64,000 nt of DNA, from NCBI RefSeq assembly GCF_023544445.1, contig NZ_JALPVJ010000010.1, positions 62,001 to 126,000 on the forward strand. The letters are read 5' to 3'. Below the pieces are notes generated by a model. The model was not told the DNA's origin, did not search any database, and saw nothing but the letters and a program-made list of their open reading frames with translations. This stretch comes from Actinoplanes sp. M2I2 (lineage in GTDB: Bacteria > Actinomycetota > Actinomycetes > Mycobacteriales > Micromonosporaceae). Position 1 is the first letter of the stretch; each line of letters begins with the position of its first letter. Shown one piece after another: positions 51,476 to 60,333 of the stretch. Made by a program: the position numbers and the translations under genes.

Positions 51476-52249
51476 CTACCGGAAGAACTTCCGCAGTTCC
51501 GCCGCGACCCGTTCGGGCTTGCCGCTGTTGTCGGCCGCGACGTGGCCGACACCGTCGAGCGTGACCCGCCGCACCCGGGGCAACACCGGTTCCAAGCCGT
51601 TCAGAACCCCTTTCAGGTACGCCGGGGAGCGCTCGCCTCCGAGCAGGAGCGTTTCCGCGGTGACCGCCGCGTACCGGCTCAAGGGCCCGCTCGCCTGGTC
51701 GACCACGGCCGCGTCGTGCCGCATCGTCGGCACCAGCGCCCGGACCCCCGGGTCGGATCGCATCCACAGCCGGACGAACGGGGTCAGCGCGGCCCTCGGG
51801 ACGTACCGGAGATCGCCGGTGCCCTTGGAGACCGTGATCATGGCCGCGGCCGTCCGCCCGGCGGCCAGTTCCTTTTCGTAGCGCGGCAGCCACGCCACCG
51901 GGTCGAAGCCGGCGATGCGCAGGGGCGGCTCGTAGAGCGCGAGCCGTTCGACGCGCGGCGACTCGAGAGCGCCGTGCAGCGCGACGACCGCGCCCGAGCT
52001 CAGCCCGAAGACGTTGCCGGCGCCGGTCTCGTCGATCATCGCGGCCAGGTCGTCGACCTCGGATCGCAGGCTGTGGCCGGGGTGGTCCCGGCGGCGGTCC
52101 AGGACGTACACGGTAAACGTGCCGGCCAGCGCGGCGGCCAGCCGGGTGAGGTTGGCCGAGGTCTGCATCCCGCCGTGCAGCAGCACGACCTTGGGACCGC
52201 CGGAACCGAAGGTGCGATAGCGCAGGTGGGTCGCTGTCATCGTGTCCAT
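51476..52249 (-). CDS. Alpha/beta hydrolase
   Basis: The product is 257 aa. VVLLHGG is the oxyanion segment, the nucleophile elbow is GLSSGAVV (Ser at about 97), and the His is in GVGHVAADN near the C-terminus. ATG 52240 is a possible later start. The substrate is unknown. Its promoter region is shared with the divergent alkylation-repair gene and carries two identical-pattern palindromes, so a common repressor is likely. Confidence 0.85.
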   Translation of the reverse strand: MDTMTATHLRYRTFGSGGPKVVLLHGGMQTSANLTRLAAALAGTFTVYVLDRRRDHPGHSLRSEVDDLAAMIDETGAGNVFGLSSGAVVALHGALESPRVERLALYEPPLRIAGFDPVAWLPRYEKELAAGRTAAAMITVSKGTGDLRYVPRAALTPFVRLWMRSDPGVRALVPTMRHDAAVVDQASGPLSRYAAVTAETLLLGGERSPAYLKGVLNGLEPVLPRVRRVTLDGVGHVAADNSGKPERVAAELRKFFR

Positions 52250-52251
52250 GC

Positions 52252-52295
52252 GTCAACCGTAGTTGACATCATCGCCGCCGTCAACCACAGTTGAC
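52252..52295. promoter_or_regulatory. Twin palindromic operators between hydrolase and AlkA/Ada genes
   Basis: GTCAAC-CGTA-GTTGAC (52252-52267) and GTCAAC-CACA-GTTGAC (52280-52295) are two perfect 6+6 palindromes, 28 bp apart start to start, in the gap between divergent genes. They look like binding sites for a dimeric repressor. No regulator gene is directly attached. Confidence 0.75.
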
Positions 52296-52358
52296 ACGTG
52301 ATGGCGATGTCCGAATCCCGCCAGCCACGACCGCACCCGGGAGAGCAGACTCGACCGC

Positions 52359-53777
52359 ATGGAACTGGACTTCGAGCGGTGCTACCGGGCCGTGGACAGC
52401 CGGGACCAGCGTTTCGACGGCTGGTTCTGCACCGCCGTGACCAGCACGGGCATCTACTGCCGCCCGTCGTGCCGGGCGATGACCCCGAAACGGGAGAACG
52501 TCCGCTTCTATCCGGGCGCGGCCGCCGCCCAGCGCGCCGGCTTCCGGGCCTGCAAGCGCTGCCGGCCGGACGCCGCGCCCGGCTCGCCCGAGTGGGACGT
52601 GCGAGCCGACCTGGTCGGGCGCGCGATGAGGCTGATCGGCGACGGCGTGGTCGACCGGGAAGGCGTGCCCGGTCTGGCGAGCCGGTTGGGCTACACCGAA
52701 CGGCACCTCAACCGGCTGCTCACCGCCGAACTCGGCGCCGGCCCGCTGGCCCTGGCTCGCGCGCAGCGGGCGCAGACCGCGCGCATCCTCATCGAGACCA
52801 CCGACCTGGGCCTGGCCGAGATCGCGTTCGCCGCCGGTTTCGGCAGCGTGCGGCAGTTCAACGACACGATCCTCGAGGTCTACGCCCAGGCGCCGAGCGG
52901 GCTGCGCGAGCGCCGGCCGGTCGCGCCGGCCGAGGCGGGCACGATCACCCTCCGGCTCGCCTACCGGTCGCCGCTGCACGTCCCGGCGCTGCTCGATTTC
53001 CTCGGGACGCGGGCGCTGCCGGGTGTCGAGGAGCGCGACGGGAACACGTACCGCCGGGGGCTGACCCTGCCGCACGGGAGCGCGACCGTCTCGCTCACCC
53101 CGGCCGACCGCTGGGTCTCGGCGACGCTGCGGCTGAGCGACGTGCGCGATCTCGCGCCGGCCGTCGCCCGCTGCCGCCGGCTCTTCGACCTCGACGCCGA
53201 CCCGGAGGCCGTCGACGCGACGCTCGGCGCGGACCCCGCGCTGGGGCCCCGGGTGCGCTCCGAGCCGGGCGTACGGGTGCCGCGCGCGGTGGACGGCTTC
53301 GAGATGGCGGTGCGGGCGACAGTCGGCCAGCAGGTCAGTGTCCCGGCCGCGCGCACGACGCTGACCCGGCTGATTCGCCCCTTCCTGCGGGACGGCGGTC
53401 TCGTCGGCTTCCCGTCGGCGGCCGAGATCGCCGACCTGCCGGACAGCGCGTTCGGCATGCCGACGGCGCGCCGCGAGACGATCCGCCGGCTGGCCGGCGC
53501 GGTCGCCGACGGGAAGATCGATCTGGAGCCCGGCGCCGACCGCGAGGAGACGCTGGCCCGCCTGACCGACCTTCCCGGGATAGGCCTGTGGACAGCCGGC
53601 TACGTCGCGATGCGCGCGATCGGCGATCCGGACGTCTTCCTGGCGACCGATCTGGCCGCTCGCCGCGGCGCCCGCGCCCTGGGCCTGCCCGACCAGGTCA
53701 AAACCCTTTCCGCGTACGCCGAAAGGTGGCGGCCGTGGCGAAGCTACGCCCTCGTCCGGCTCTGGCGCGCGGCGTAG
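52359..53777 (+). CDS. alkA: Ada-AlkA fusion: methylphosphotriester-sensing regulator and DNA glycosylase
   Basis: The product is 472 aa. Residues 1-75 are the Ada zinc domain with four Cys (GWFCTAVTSTGIYCRPSC, CKRCRP), the first of which accepts methyl groups from phosphotriesters. Residues 85-185 are an AraC-type HTH (LASRLGYTERHLNRLL, IAFAAGFGSVRQFND). Residues 195-470 are an AlkA-type HhH-GPD glycosylase (LPGIGLWTAGYVAMRA with the catalytic Asp in FLATD). It would both sense methylation damage and excise 3-methyladenine. The separate methyltransferase follows after 76 bases. Confidence 0.93.
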   Translation: MELDFERCYRAVDSRDQRFDGWFCTAVTSTGIYCRPSCRAMTPKRENVRFYPGAAAAQRAGFRACKRCRPDAAPGSPEWDVRADLVGRAMRLIGDGVVDREGVPGLASRLGYTERHLNRLLTAELGAGPLALARAQRAQTARILIETTDLGLAEIAFAAGFGSVRQFNDTILEVYAQAPSGLRERRPVAPAEAGTITLRLAYRSPLHVPALLDFLGTRALPGVEERDGNTYRRGLTLPHGSATVSLTPADRWVSATLRLSDVRDLAPAVARCRRLFDLDADPEAVDATLGADPALGPRVRSEPGVRVPRAVDGFEMAVRATVGQQVSVPAARTTLTRLIRPFLRDGGLVGFPSAAEIADLPDSAFGMPTARRETIRRLAGAVADGKIDLEPGADREETLARLTDLPGIGLWTAGYVAMRAIGDPDVFLATDLAARRGARALGLPDQVKTLSAYAERWRPWRSYALVRLWRAA

Positions 53778-53853
53778 TCGTCCACAGCCCACCAAGATCT
53801 TTCCCACGGCGGCCCGGTCCGGGCCAGGCTGTGTCGCAACCCTGGAGGACGCG

Positions 53854-54369
53854 ATGTTGAAATACCGAACCCTGGAGACCACGACCGGCCCGTTCACCGT
53901 CGTCGTGAGTGACACGGGTGCCGTCCGCGCCGCCGGCTTCACCACCGAGGTCGGCGAGCTCACCGAGCTGATCCATCCCAGCCTGCGCGAGCCGGCCACC
54001 CGAGCCGACGACGTGGGCCCGGTCACCGGGCACGTGCGGTCCTATTTCGACGGTGACCGGGCCGCGCTCGACGCCGTCGTCGTCGAGCAGCACAGCGGCG
54101 GCGACTATCTGCGCCACGCCTGGCAGGTCATGCGCGAGATCAAGCCCGGCTCGCCGGTGACCTATTCGGAGTTCGCGCGGCTCAGCGGCCGACCGGCGGC
54201 TATCAGGGCCGCGGCCACCGCGTGCGCCCGCAACCCGGTCGCGCTGTTCACCCCGTGCCACCGCGTGCTGCGGCTCGACGGGTCGCTCGGCGGCTATCGC
54301 TGGGGCCTGCCGGTCAAGCACTTCCTGCTCGATCACGAGGCGTCGGCCGATCCCGGCGTGCTGCGATGA
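53854..54369 (+). CDS. ogt: Methylated-DNA--protein-cysteine methyltransferase
   Basis: The product is 171 aa behind GGAGGACGCG. The active-site PCHRV is at about residue 136, with the preceding RAAATACARNPVALF helix and the following LDGSLGGYRWGLPVKHFLL. It removes O6-alkyl groups from guanine by suicide transfer. It is encoded after the Ada-AlkA fusion, probably in the same damage-inducible unit. The stop lies in a short direct repeat. Confidence 0.95.
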   Translation: MLKYRTLETTTGPFTVVVSDTGAVRAAGFTTEVGELTELIHPSLREPATRADDVGPVTGHVRSYFDGDRAALDAVVVEQHSGGDYLRHAWQVMREIKPGSPVTYSEFARLSGRPAAIRAAATACARNPVALFTPCHRVLRLDGSLGGYRWGLPVKHFLLDHEASADPGVLR

Positions 54370-54387
54370 CCTGTGTGCTGCGATGAA
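54358..54387. repeat. 17-bp-period duplication at the ogt stop codon
   Basis: GTGCTGCGATGA occurs at 54358-54369 and again at 54375-54386. The first copy contains the ogt TGA, and the second supplies the same sequence in the leader of the LysR gene. Confidence 0.75.
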
Positions 54388-54390
54388 CCG

Positions 54391-55326
54391 GTGGAGTTAC
54401 GCGAGATGCGGGTGTTCGTGGCCGTCGTCGAGGAGGGCAGCCTCTCCGGCGCGGCCCGCCGGCTCCGGCTGAGCCAACCGGCGGTGTCCCAGGTCGTCGC
54501 GGCAGTCGAGCGTGAGCTGGACCAGCCGCTGCTAATCCGGGCCAGCACCGGCGTGCGACCGACGACGGCCGGTGAGGTGCTGGCCGCGGAGGCGCGGGCC
54601 GTGCTGGCGCGGTACGAGCAGGCGATGGCCGCGGTCGTCCGCCCGGAGGGTGAGCCACCGGTGCTGCACCTGGGCCTGCCGCTCGAGGTGCGGATGGAGG
54701 TGCTGGCCGGAGCCCTCGCCGAGCTGGCGAGCGCCCGCCCGGCCGGCCGGGTCGAGGCCCATCACCTGTCGACCAGCGCCCAGGTGGCCGCCCTGCGCTC
54801 CGGCCGGCTCGACCTCGGCCTGCTCCGCGAGCGTCCCGACGGTGACGACCTCGACGCGATGCAGGTCGGCGCCGAACCGCTCGGCGTGCTGCTCGCCAGC
54901 CGTGTCGCCGACGAGCTCGCCACCCCCGATGCCGACGGGCGGATCGGCGCCCTCCGACTGGACAGGCTGGCCGGGCTGGAGTGGTTGAGTTTCCGGCGGG
55001 CCGACAGCCCGGCCTGGTTCGACGAGATCGTGGCGGTGCTGCGCAGCCACGGTCTGCGACCGCGGCCCCAACCGGAGGGCAGCCAGTCGCTCATTCCCGA
55101 GGTCAAACTGACCGCGGTGCTGAGCGGCGGAGTGTTCTCGCTGGCTCCGCCCGACTGGCCGCAGCCGCTGCCCGACGGGGTCGTCTGGCGGCCGCTGGCC
55201 GGCAACCCCCTGGTCCGCCGCACGTGGGCCACCTGGCCGGCCGACTCGCGGCGTCGTGACCTCGGGTTCCTGATCGCGGCGCTCGACCGGGCCGATCCAA
55301 GCGAAAGCGATGGCACCCATAAGTAA
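54391..55326 (+). CDS. LysR-family transcriptional regulator
   Basis: The product is 311 aa from GTG 54391 (VELREMRVFVAVVEEGSLSG). A start at 54373 would add six residues. The HTH is in residues 1-60 (AARRLRLSQPAVSQVVAAVERELDQ). The effector domain follows (GALAELASARPAGRVEAHHL, GVLLASRVADELA). It is encoded in the same direction as an SDR gene about 100 bases downstream, which is the likeliest target. CCTAC-N6-GTAGG (55330-55345) in the gap may be part of an operator. Confidence 0.88.
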   Translation: MELREMRVFVAVVEEGSLSGAARRLRLSQPAVSQVVAAVERELDQPLLIRASTGVRPTTAGEVLAAEARAVLARYEQAMAAVVRPEGEPPVLHLGLPLEVRMEVLAGALAELASARPAGRVEAHHLSTSAQVAALRSGRLDLGLLRERPDGDDLDAMQVGAEPLGVLLASRVADELATPDADGRIGALRLDRLAGLEWLSFRRADSPAWFDEIVAVLRSHGLRPRPQPEGSQSLIPEVKLTAVLSGGVFSLAPPDWPQPLPDGVVWRPLAGNPLVRRTWATWPADSRRRDLGFLIAALDRADPSESDGTHK

Positions 55327-55426
55327 AGGCCTACAACCCGGTAGGAAGTGGACACCAGGTCGCGCGGTTGCACCGGGCGGACCGAGCGCCCTCCGCGCTC
55401 GGCCGATCGACAGACAGGTGCGCATC

Positions 55427-56164
55427 GTGAAGCAGGAAATGTCCGCCACCACCACCTTGGTCACCGGCGCCACCAGCGGCATCGGGCGGGCCACGGCGAT
55501 CCGGCTGGCCGAGCTGGGCAGTCACGTCGTCCTCTCGGGCCGCGACCGGGAGCGGGGCGAGGCCGCGGTCGCGCAGATCCGGGACGCGGGCGGCCGGGCC
55601 GACTTCCTCGTGGCCGATCTGCGCGACGAGAACGGCGCCCGGCGACTGGCTCGGGAAGCGATCCGACTCGGCGGCAAGGTCGACATCCTGGTCAACAACG
55701 CCGGGGTCTACCCGTTCGCGGCGACCCACGAGGTCACCGGCGAGCAGTACGACGCCGTCTATGACATCAACGTCCGGGTGCCGTTCTTCCTCGTCGCCGA
55801 ACTGGCGCCGGCGATGGCCGAGCGCGGCGACGGGGCGATCGTCAACGTGAGCACGATGGTGGCCGGGTTCGGCATGCCGGGGGCCGCCCTCTACGGCTCG
55901 AGCAAGGCCGCCGTCGTGCTGCTGACCAAGGCCTGGGCGGCCGAGTACGGTCCGGCCGGCGTCCGGGTCAACGCGGTCAGCCCCGGCCCGACCCTGACCG
56001 AGGGCGCCGTCGGCTTCGCTGGGTCGCTGGCCGGCACCCTGCCCGCCGGCCGGGCGGCCGACCCCCGCGAGATCGCCGACGCCATCGCCTTCCTGATCAG
56101 CGATCGGGCGTCCTTCGTGCACGGTGCCGTGCTGCCGGTCGACGGCGGCCGCCTGGCTGTGTGA
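55427..56164 (+). CDS. Short-chain dehydrogenase/reductase
   Basis: The product is 245 aa from GTG 55427 with ACAGGTG upstream. ATG 55439 is an alternative. TGATSGIG cofactor motif, NNAG, catalytic Ser in NVSTMV, and YGSSKAAVV. The end (FLISDRASFVHGAVLPVDGG) is the classical SDR C-terminus. The substrate is unknown. It probably depends on the upstream LysR regulator. The stop codon is in the first unit of a 22-bp tandem repeat. Confidence 0.88.
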   Translation: MKQEMSATTTLVTGATSGIGRATAIRLAELGSHVVLSGRDRERGEAAVAQIRDAGGRADFLVADLRDENGARRLAREAIRLGGKVDILVNNAGVYPFAATHEVTGEQYDAVYDINVRVPFFLVAELAPAMAERGDGAIVNVSTMVAGFGMPGAALYGSSKAAVVLLTKAWAAEYGPAGVRVNAVSPGPTLTEGAVGFAGSLAGTLPAGRAADPREIADAIAFLISDRASFVHGAVLPVDGGRLAV

Positions 56165-56220
56165 CCGGCGTCGCGGGGCTGTGTGACCGGCGTCGCGAGG
56201 CTGTGTGACCGGCGTCGCGG
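56155..56220. repeat. Three 22-bp tandem repeats spanning the SDR stop
   Basis: GGCTGTGTGACCGGCGTCGCGR units lie at 56155-56176, 56177-56198 and 56199-56220, differing at single bases. The TGA of the SDR gene (56162-56164) is in the first unit and is repeated in each. The last unit ends 49 bases before the valS start. Confidence 0.9.
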
Positions 56221-56269
56221 GACCGTTTATCGGCGGCTCCACGCCGCGGTTCGCCGTACCATCCTGCAC

Positions 56270-58807
56270 ATGACTGATACGGGAACGACCGGGCGCGCCG
56301 GTCTGCCCGAGCGGCCGTCGCTCGACGGCCTCGAGGACAAATGGGCGCGCACCTGGCAGGAGGAGGGCACGTACGCGTTCGACCGCTCGAAGGAGCGGGC
56401 GGACGTATACGCGATCGACACCCCTCCGCCGACCGTATCGGGCGAGCTGCACATGGGGCACGTCTTCTCGTACACGCACACCGACACGGTCGCGCGGTTC
56501 CAGCGCATGCGCGGCCGGACGGTCTTCTACCCGATGGGCTGGGACGACAACGGCCTGCCGACCGAGCGACGGGTCCAGAACGTCTACGGGGTCCGCTGTG
56601 ATCCGGCACTGCCGTACGACCCGCAGTGGGAGCCGCCGGCCACGGCGCCGAAGCAGGCCATCGCGATCTCCCGGCGCAACTTCGTCGAGCTGTGCGGCCG
56701 GCTGACGGCCGAGGACGAGAAGGTGTTCGAGACGCTGTGGCGGCGGCTCGGGCTCTCGGTCGACTGGAGCCTGCAGTACACGACGATCGGGCGGCGGTCG
56801 CAGGCCGTCTCGCAGCGCGCCTTCCTCAGCAACCTGGCCCGCGGCGAGGCCTACACGGCCGAGGCGCCGACGCTGTGGGACATCGGGTTCCGCACCGCGG
56901 TCGCGCAGGCCGAGCTGGAGGACCGGGAACGCCCCGGCGCCTACCACCGGCTGCGGTTCCACGGGCCGGACGGCCCGGTCGAGGTCGACACCACCCGGCC
57001 CGAGCTGTTGCCGGCGTGCGTGGCCCTGGTCCACCACCCGGGCGACGAGCGCTACGAGGGTCTGACCAGCGTCCGTACGCCCTACTTCGACGTCGAGGTC
57101 CCGGTCCGGGCTCACCCGATGGCCGCGGCCGACAAGGGCACCGGCATCGCGATGGTGTGCACCTTCGGCGACCTCACCGACGTCACCTGGTGGCGCGACC
57201 TGCAGCTCGAGACGCGCGTGGTGCTCGGGCGTGACGGCCGTTTCCTGCCCGACCGCCCGGCCGGGGTCTCCGACGCGGCCTACCGCGACTTCGCCGGCCT
57301 GACCGTCAACGCCGCCCGGCGCGAGATCGTCCGCATCCTCACCGAGACCGGTGACCTGCTGGGCGAACCGAAGCCGATCACGCACCCGGTCAAGTTCTAC
57401 GAGCGGGGCGACTCGCCGCTCGAGATCGTCACCAGCCGGCAGTGGTTCATCCGCAACGGGGGCCGCGAGCCCGAGCTGCGCGAGCGGCTGATCGCCCGGG
57501 GACGCGAGCTGCGATGGTTCCCCGACCACATGCGGCACCGCTTCGAGCACTGGGTCAACGGGCTGACCGGCGACTGGCTGGTGAGCCGGCAGCGGTTCTT
57601 CGGCGTGCCTCTCCCGGTGTGGTACCGGCTCGACGACGCTGGCGAACCGGACTACGACAAGCTTCTCATACCGGATGAATCGTCGTTGCCGGTCGACCCG
57701 TCCTCGGAGTGCCCGCCCGGCTTCGACGAGTCCCAGCGGGACGTCCCGGGCGGCTTCATGGCCGACCCCGACGTCATGGACACCTGGGCGACGTCGTCGC
57801 TGACCCCGCAGATCGTCGGCGGCTGGCACGGCGACGACGACCTCTTCAGCCGGGTCTACCCGATGGACCTGCGCCCGCAGGGGCAGGAGATCATCCGGAC
57901 CTGGCTGTTCTCCACCGTCCTGCGGGCCGACCTCGAGAGCGACGTGCTGCCCTGGAAGACGGCAGTCCTCTCGGGCTGGATCCTCGACCCCGACCGCAAG
58001 AAGATGTCGAAGTCCAAGGGCAACGTCGTCACCCCGATGGATCTGCTGGTGCAGAACGGGTCCGACGCCGTCCGGTACTGGGCGGCGAACGGGCGGCCCG
58101 GCGCCGACCTGGCCTTCGACCCGGCCCAGATCAAGGTCGGCCGCCGGCTGGCGACCAAGATCCTCAACGCGTCCAAGTTCGCCCTCGGGCTGGGCGCGGC
58201 CGACGCGTTGCGGCAACCGGTCACCGAGCCGCTCGACCAGGCGATGCTGGCCCGGCTCGCGACCGTCGTGACGGCGGCGACCGAGGCGTTCGACCGCTAC
58301 GACCACACCGATGCGCTGCAGGCGACCGAGGCCTTCTTCTGGACGTTCTGCGACGACTACATCGAGCTGGTCAAGGAACGGGCGTACGCGTCCGGGCCGG
58401 GGGCCGACTCGGCGCGGGCGGCGCTGGCCGCCGGGCTGTCGGTGCTGCTGCGGTTGTTCGCGCCGTTCGTGCCCTATGTCACCGAGGAGGTCTGGTCGTG
58501 GTGGCGGTACGGGTCGGTGCACCAGGCGACCTGGCCGACGCCCTACGAGCTGACCCGGGTCGCCGGCGAAGGTGACGCGGGCCTGCTCGATCTGGCCGGC
58601 GAGGCGCTGCGCCAGGTCCGGCGGGCGAAATCCGAGCGGAAACTGTCGATGAAGGCCGAGGTGCCGCTGGCCGAGGCGCTCGGCCCGGCCGAGATGCTGG
58701 AGCGGCTCGCCCTGGTCGAGAGCGACCTCAAGGCGGCCGGCCGCATCGCCAAGCTCGACGCCCTGCCCGGCCGCACCACGGAGCTGGTCATCGCCTGCGC
58801 CTTCTGA
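56270..58807 (+). CDS. valS: Valine--tRNA ligase (short form)
   Basis: The product is 845 aa. The class I HIGH motif is in PPPTVSGELHMGHVFSY and KMSKS in RKKMSKSKGN. The editing (CP1) domain lies between them and shows TTRPELLPACVALVHHP and KGTGIAMVCTFGD. The C-terminal coiled coil of the common bacterial ValS (about 950 aa in E. coli) is absent. This archaeal-like form occurs in a number of actinobacteria. The leader is probably leaderless (TACCAT seven bases before the ATG). A 10-bp hairpin follows the gene. Confidence 0.95.
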   Translation: MTDTGTTGRAGLPERPSLDGLEDKWARTWQEEGTYAFDRSKERADVYAIDTPPPTVSGELHMGHVFSYTHTDTVARFQRMRGRTVFYPMGWDDNGLPTERRVQNVYGVRCDPALPYDPQWEPPATAPKQAIAISRRNFVELCGRLTAEDEKVFETLWRRLGLSVDWSLQYTTIGRRSQAVSQRAFLSNLARGEAYTAEAPTLWDIGFRTAVAQAELEDRERPGAYHRLRFHGPDGPVEVDTTRPELLPACVALVHHPGDERYEGLTSVRTPYFDVEVPVRAHPMAAADKGTGIAMVCTFGDLTDVTWWRDLQLETRVVLGRDGRFLPDRPAGVSDAAYRDFAGLTVNAARREIVRILTETGDLLGEPKPITHPVKFYERGDSPLEIVTSRQWFIRNGGREPELRERLIARGRELRWFPDHMRHRFEHWVNGLTGDWLVSRQRFFGVPLPVWYRLDDAGEPDYDKLLIPDESSLPVDPSSECPPGFDESQRDVPGGFMADPDVMDTWATSSLTPQIVGGWHGDDDLFSRVYPMDLRPQGQEIIRTWLFSTVLRADLESDVLPWKTAVLSGWILDPDRKKMSKSKGNVVTPMDLLVQNGSDAVRYWAANGRPGADLAFDPAQIKVGRRLATKILNASKFALGLGAADALRQPVTEPLDQAMLARLATVVTAATEAFDRYDHTDALQATEAFFWTFCDDYIELVKERAYASGPGADSARAALAAGLSVLLRLFAPFVPYVTEEVWSWWRYGSVHQATWPTPYELTRVAGEGDAGLLDLAGEALRQVRRAKSERKLSMKAEVPLAEALGPAEMLERLALVESDLKAAGRIAKLDALPGRTTELVIACAF

Positions 58808-58820
58808 CCGCGCCGATCGG

Positions 58821-58845
58821 CGCCGGCTCCCTCGCGGAGCCGGCG
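58821..58845. terminator. Hairpin terminator after valS
   Basis: CGCCGGCTCC and GGAGCCGGCG form a perfect 10-bp stem with a five-base loop, starting 13 bases after the valS stop. No T-tract follows. Confidence 0.75.
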
Positions 58846-58917
58846 TCGGCCCGGGCTTTCGGTTGCGGCTCCGGGAAATCGCCGGAGCGGGGGCCGCCGG
58901 CAGGGCAGCATGAAGGC

Positions 58918-59487
58918 ATGTCGATCGCGCCCGAGCAGGTCGAGGCGCCCGCCCGCGACGCCGTGCTGTTCAAGTCGTCGCCGGTGCGGACGTTCCTCGC
59001 GCTCTTTCTGCTGTTGATGGTGTCGTTCGCCGTGGTCTCGCCGGTCGTCGCGTTCCTGGGCGAGGGCGGAGCCGGCAACCGGTGGTGGCAGACCGCGGCG
59101 CAGGCGTCGGTGGTCGCCGCGCTCGCCTCGGGCGCCTACGCCTACTCGACCCGGGGCTCTCTGCGCACGTGGGTGCGGGTCTCCTCGGCCGGGCTGGAAC
59201 TGGCCGCCCAGGAAAGCGACCCGGTCATGCTCGCCTGGGCCGACATCAAGCACGTGACCGTACGCCGGGACGGCTTCAAGAATTTGCTCGAGGTCACCCC
59301 GGTCGACATGGACCGAGTCCACCCCGTGCAGGGCGAGGAAGTGGGACCGCCTCCGCTGGCCGAGACGCCGGACGGGCAGTCGTTCACCGCCGACCTCAGC
59401 GAGGTCTGGCCCAGCCCCCGGCGCCTCCGCCGGGAACTGGCCAAGCACCTCCCGGCCGACGACGAACCCGCAGCGGGAGCGAGCTAG
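58918..59487 (+). CDS. Two-helix membrane protein, unknown function
   Basis: The product is 189 aa. Membrane helices are near residues 22-46 and 58-78. After them a cytosolic beta-rich part (TWVRVSSAGLELAAQESDPVMLAWADIKHVTVRRDGF) looks like a PH-type or YcxB-like fold. The Pro-rich C-terminus ends DDEPAAGAS. No known family is assigned. It is convergent with the next gene, 30 bases apart. Confidence 0.72.
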   Translation: MSIAPEQVEAPARDAVLFKSSPVRTFLALFLLLMVSFAVVSPVVAFLGEGGAGNRWWQTAAQASVVAALASGAYAYSTRGSLRTWVRVSSAGLELAAQESDPVMLAWADIKHVTVRRDGFKNLLEVTPVDMDRVHPVQGEEVGPPPLAETPDGQSFTADLSEVWPSPRRLRRELAKHLPADDEPAAGAS

Positions 59488-59517
59488 AACGCCCCGGAAC
59501 CGCTGCGGGCCGGCCGG

Positions 59518-60279
59518 CTAGAAGTCGAAGTCGCCGCCGCCCCAGCCGCCACCCATGTCGCCGCCGACATCTCCGCCGCCGAAGTCACCGGCGCCCTGGT
59601 CGCCACCCGCGTCACCGCCGAAGTCCTGCGCGGCGTCGGCGTAGCCGTCGGAGAAGCCGTCGCCGTAGCCCATGTCACCGAAGCCGGGCGACAGCAGAGC
59701 GTCGAAGATCAGCATGCCGCCGAGGACGCCCGCGCCGGCACCCAGGGCCGTCTTCCAGACCGGCGTCGAATACCAGCCGGAAGGCACCGGACGACCCTGC
59801 ACGCGGCCGCCGGGGTAGTAGTAGGGCGTTTCGGGACCGGGCTGCGGGCCGGCCTTGTAGTGCTGACCCTGCACGCTGACCTCGCGCTCCCTGGTCAGCT
59901 GGCCGGCGCCCTGGGCCGAGGCGAGGGCGGGCAGGTCGGGACCCGGGTCGATGCCCATCGCGACCCGCGCGGCCCGCACATACTGCAGGCCCTCCAGCGC
60001 CGACTCGCGGGCCAGCTCGTACTGCCGGACGGTGTTGGCCTGCTGCAGCTGACCGCCGGCCGCGTTGTAGCGCTCACCCGCGTCGGAAAGCGCCTGCCGG
60101 GCGGCCTCGTCGTTGCCGTGCAGGTTCATCAGCTGGCCGCCGAGGCGCTCGTACCACCGCTGGGCCTCGGCCCGCGCGTCCTCGAGTCGCGTCTGCTGTG
60201 ACGCCGCGCCGCTGCGCCGGGCCAGGATTATCACGAGAAGGACGATGATGACGATGCCCAATATCAGCAACACGCTCAT
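59518..60279 (-). CDS. Membrane-anchored protein with Gly/Asp/Phe-rich tail
   Basis: The product is 253 aa. One N-terminal helix (residues 2-20) is followed by a charged helical region (LEDARAEAQRWYERLGGQLM, GERYNAAGGQLQQANT) of a type annotated in other actinobacteria as DUF1542-like. A second hydrophobic patch lies near 180-195. The last 50 residues are low complexity, G-D-F/G-G-D repeats (FGGGDVGGDMGGG). Function is unknown. Its promoter region is shared with rmuC. Confidence 0.7.
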   Translation of the reverse strand: MSVLLILGIVIIVLLVIILARRSGAASQQTRLEDARAEAQRWYERLGGQLMNLHGNDEAARQALSDAGERYNAAGGQLQQANTVRQYELARESALEGLQYVRAARVAMGIDPGPDLPALASAQGAGQLTREREVSVQGQHYKAGPQPGPETPYYYPGGRVQGRPVPSGWYSTPVWKTALGAGAGVLGGMLIFDALLSPGFGDMGYGDGFSDGYADAAQDFGGDAGGDQGAGDFGGGDVGGDMGGGWGGGDFDF

Positions 60280-60333
60280 GTTTCAACGGTACCCTCGCGA
60301 GTCTCGGATCCCCGGTCTGGCAACCTCCGGTAT

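Noticed and set aside
55331..58522. 1063-codon minus-strand frame opposite the SDR gene and valS
   Set aside because: It is a shadow of valS, which has intact HIGH and KMSKS motifs on the plus strand.
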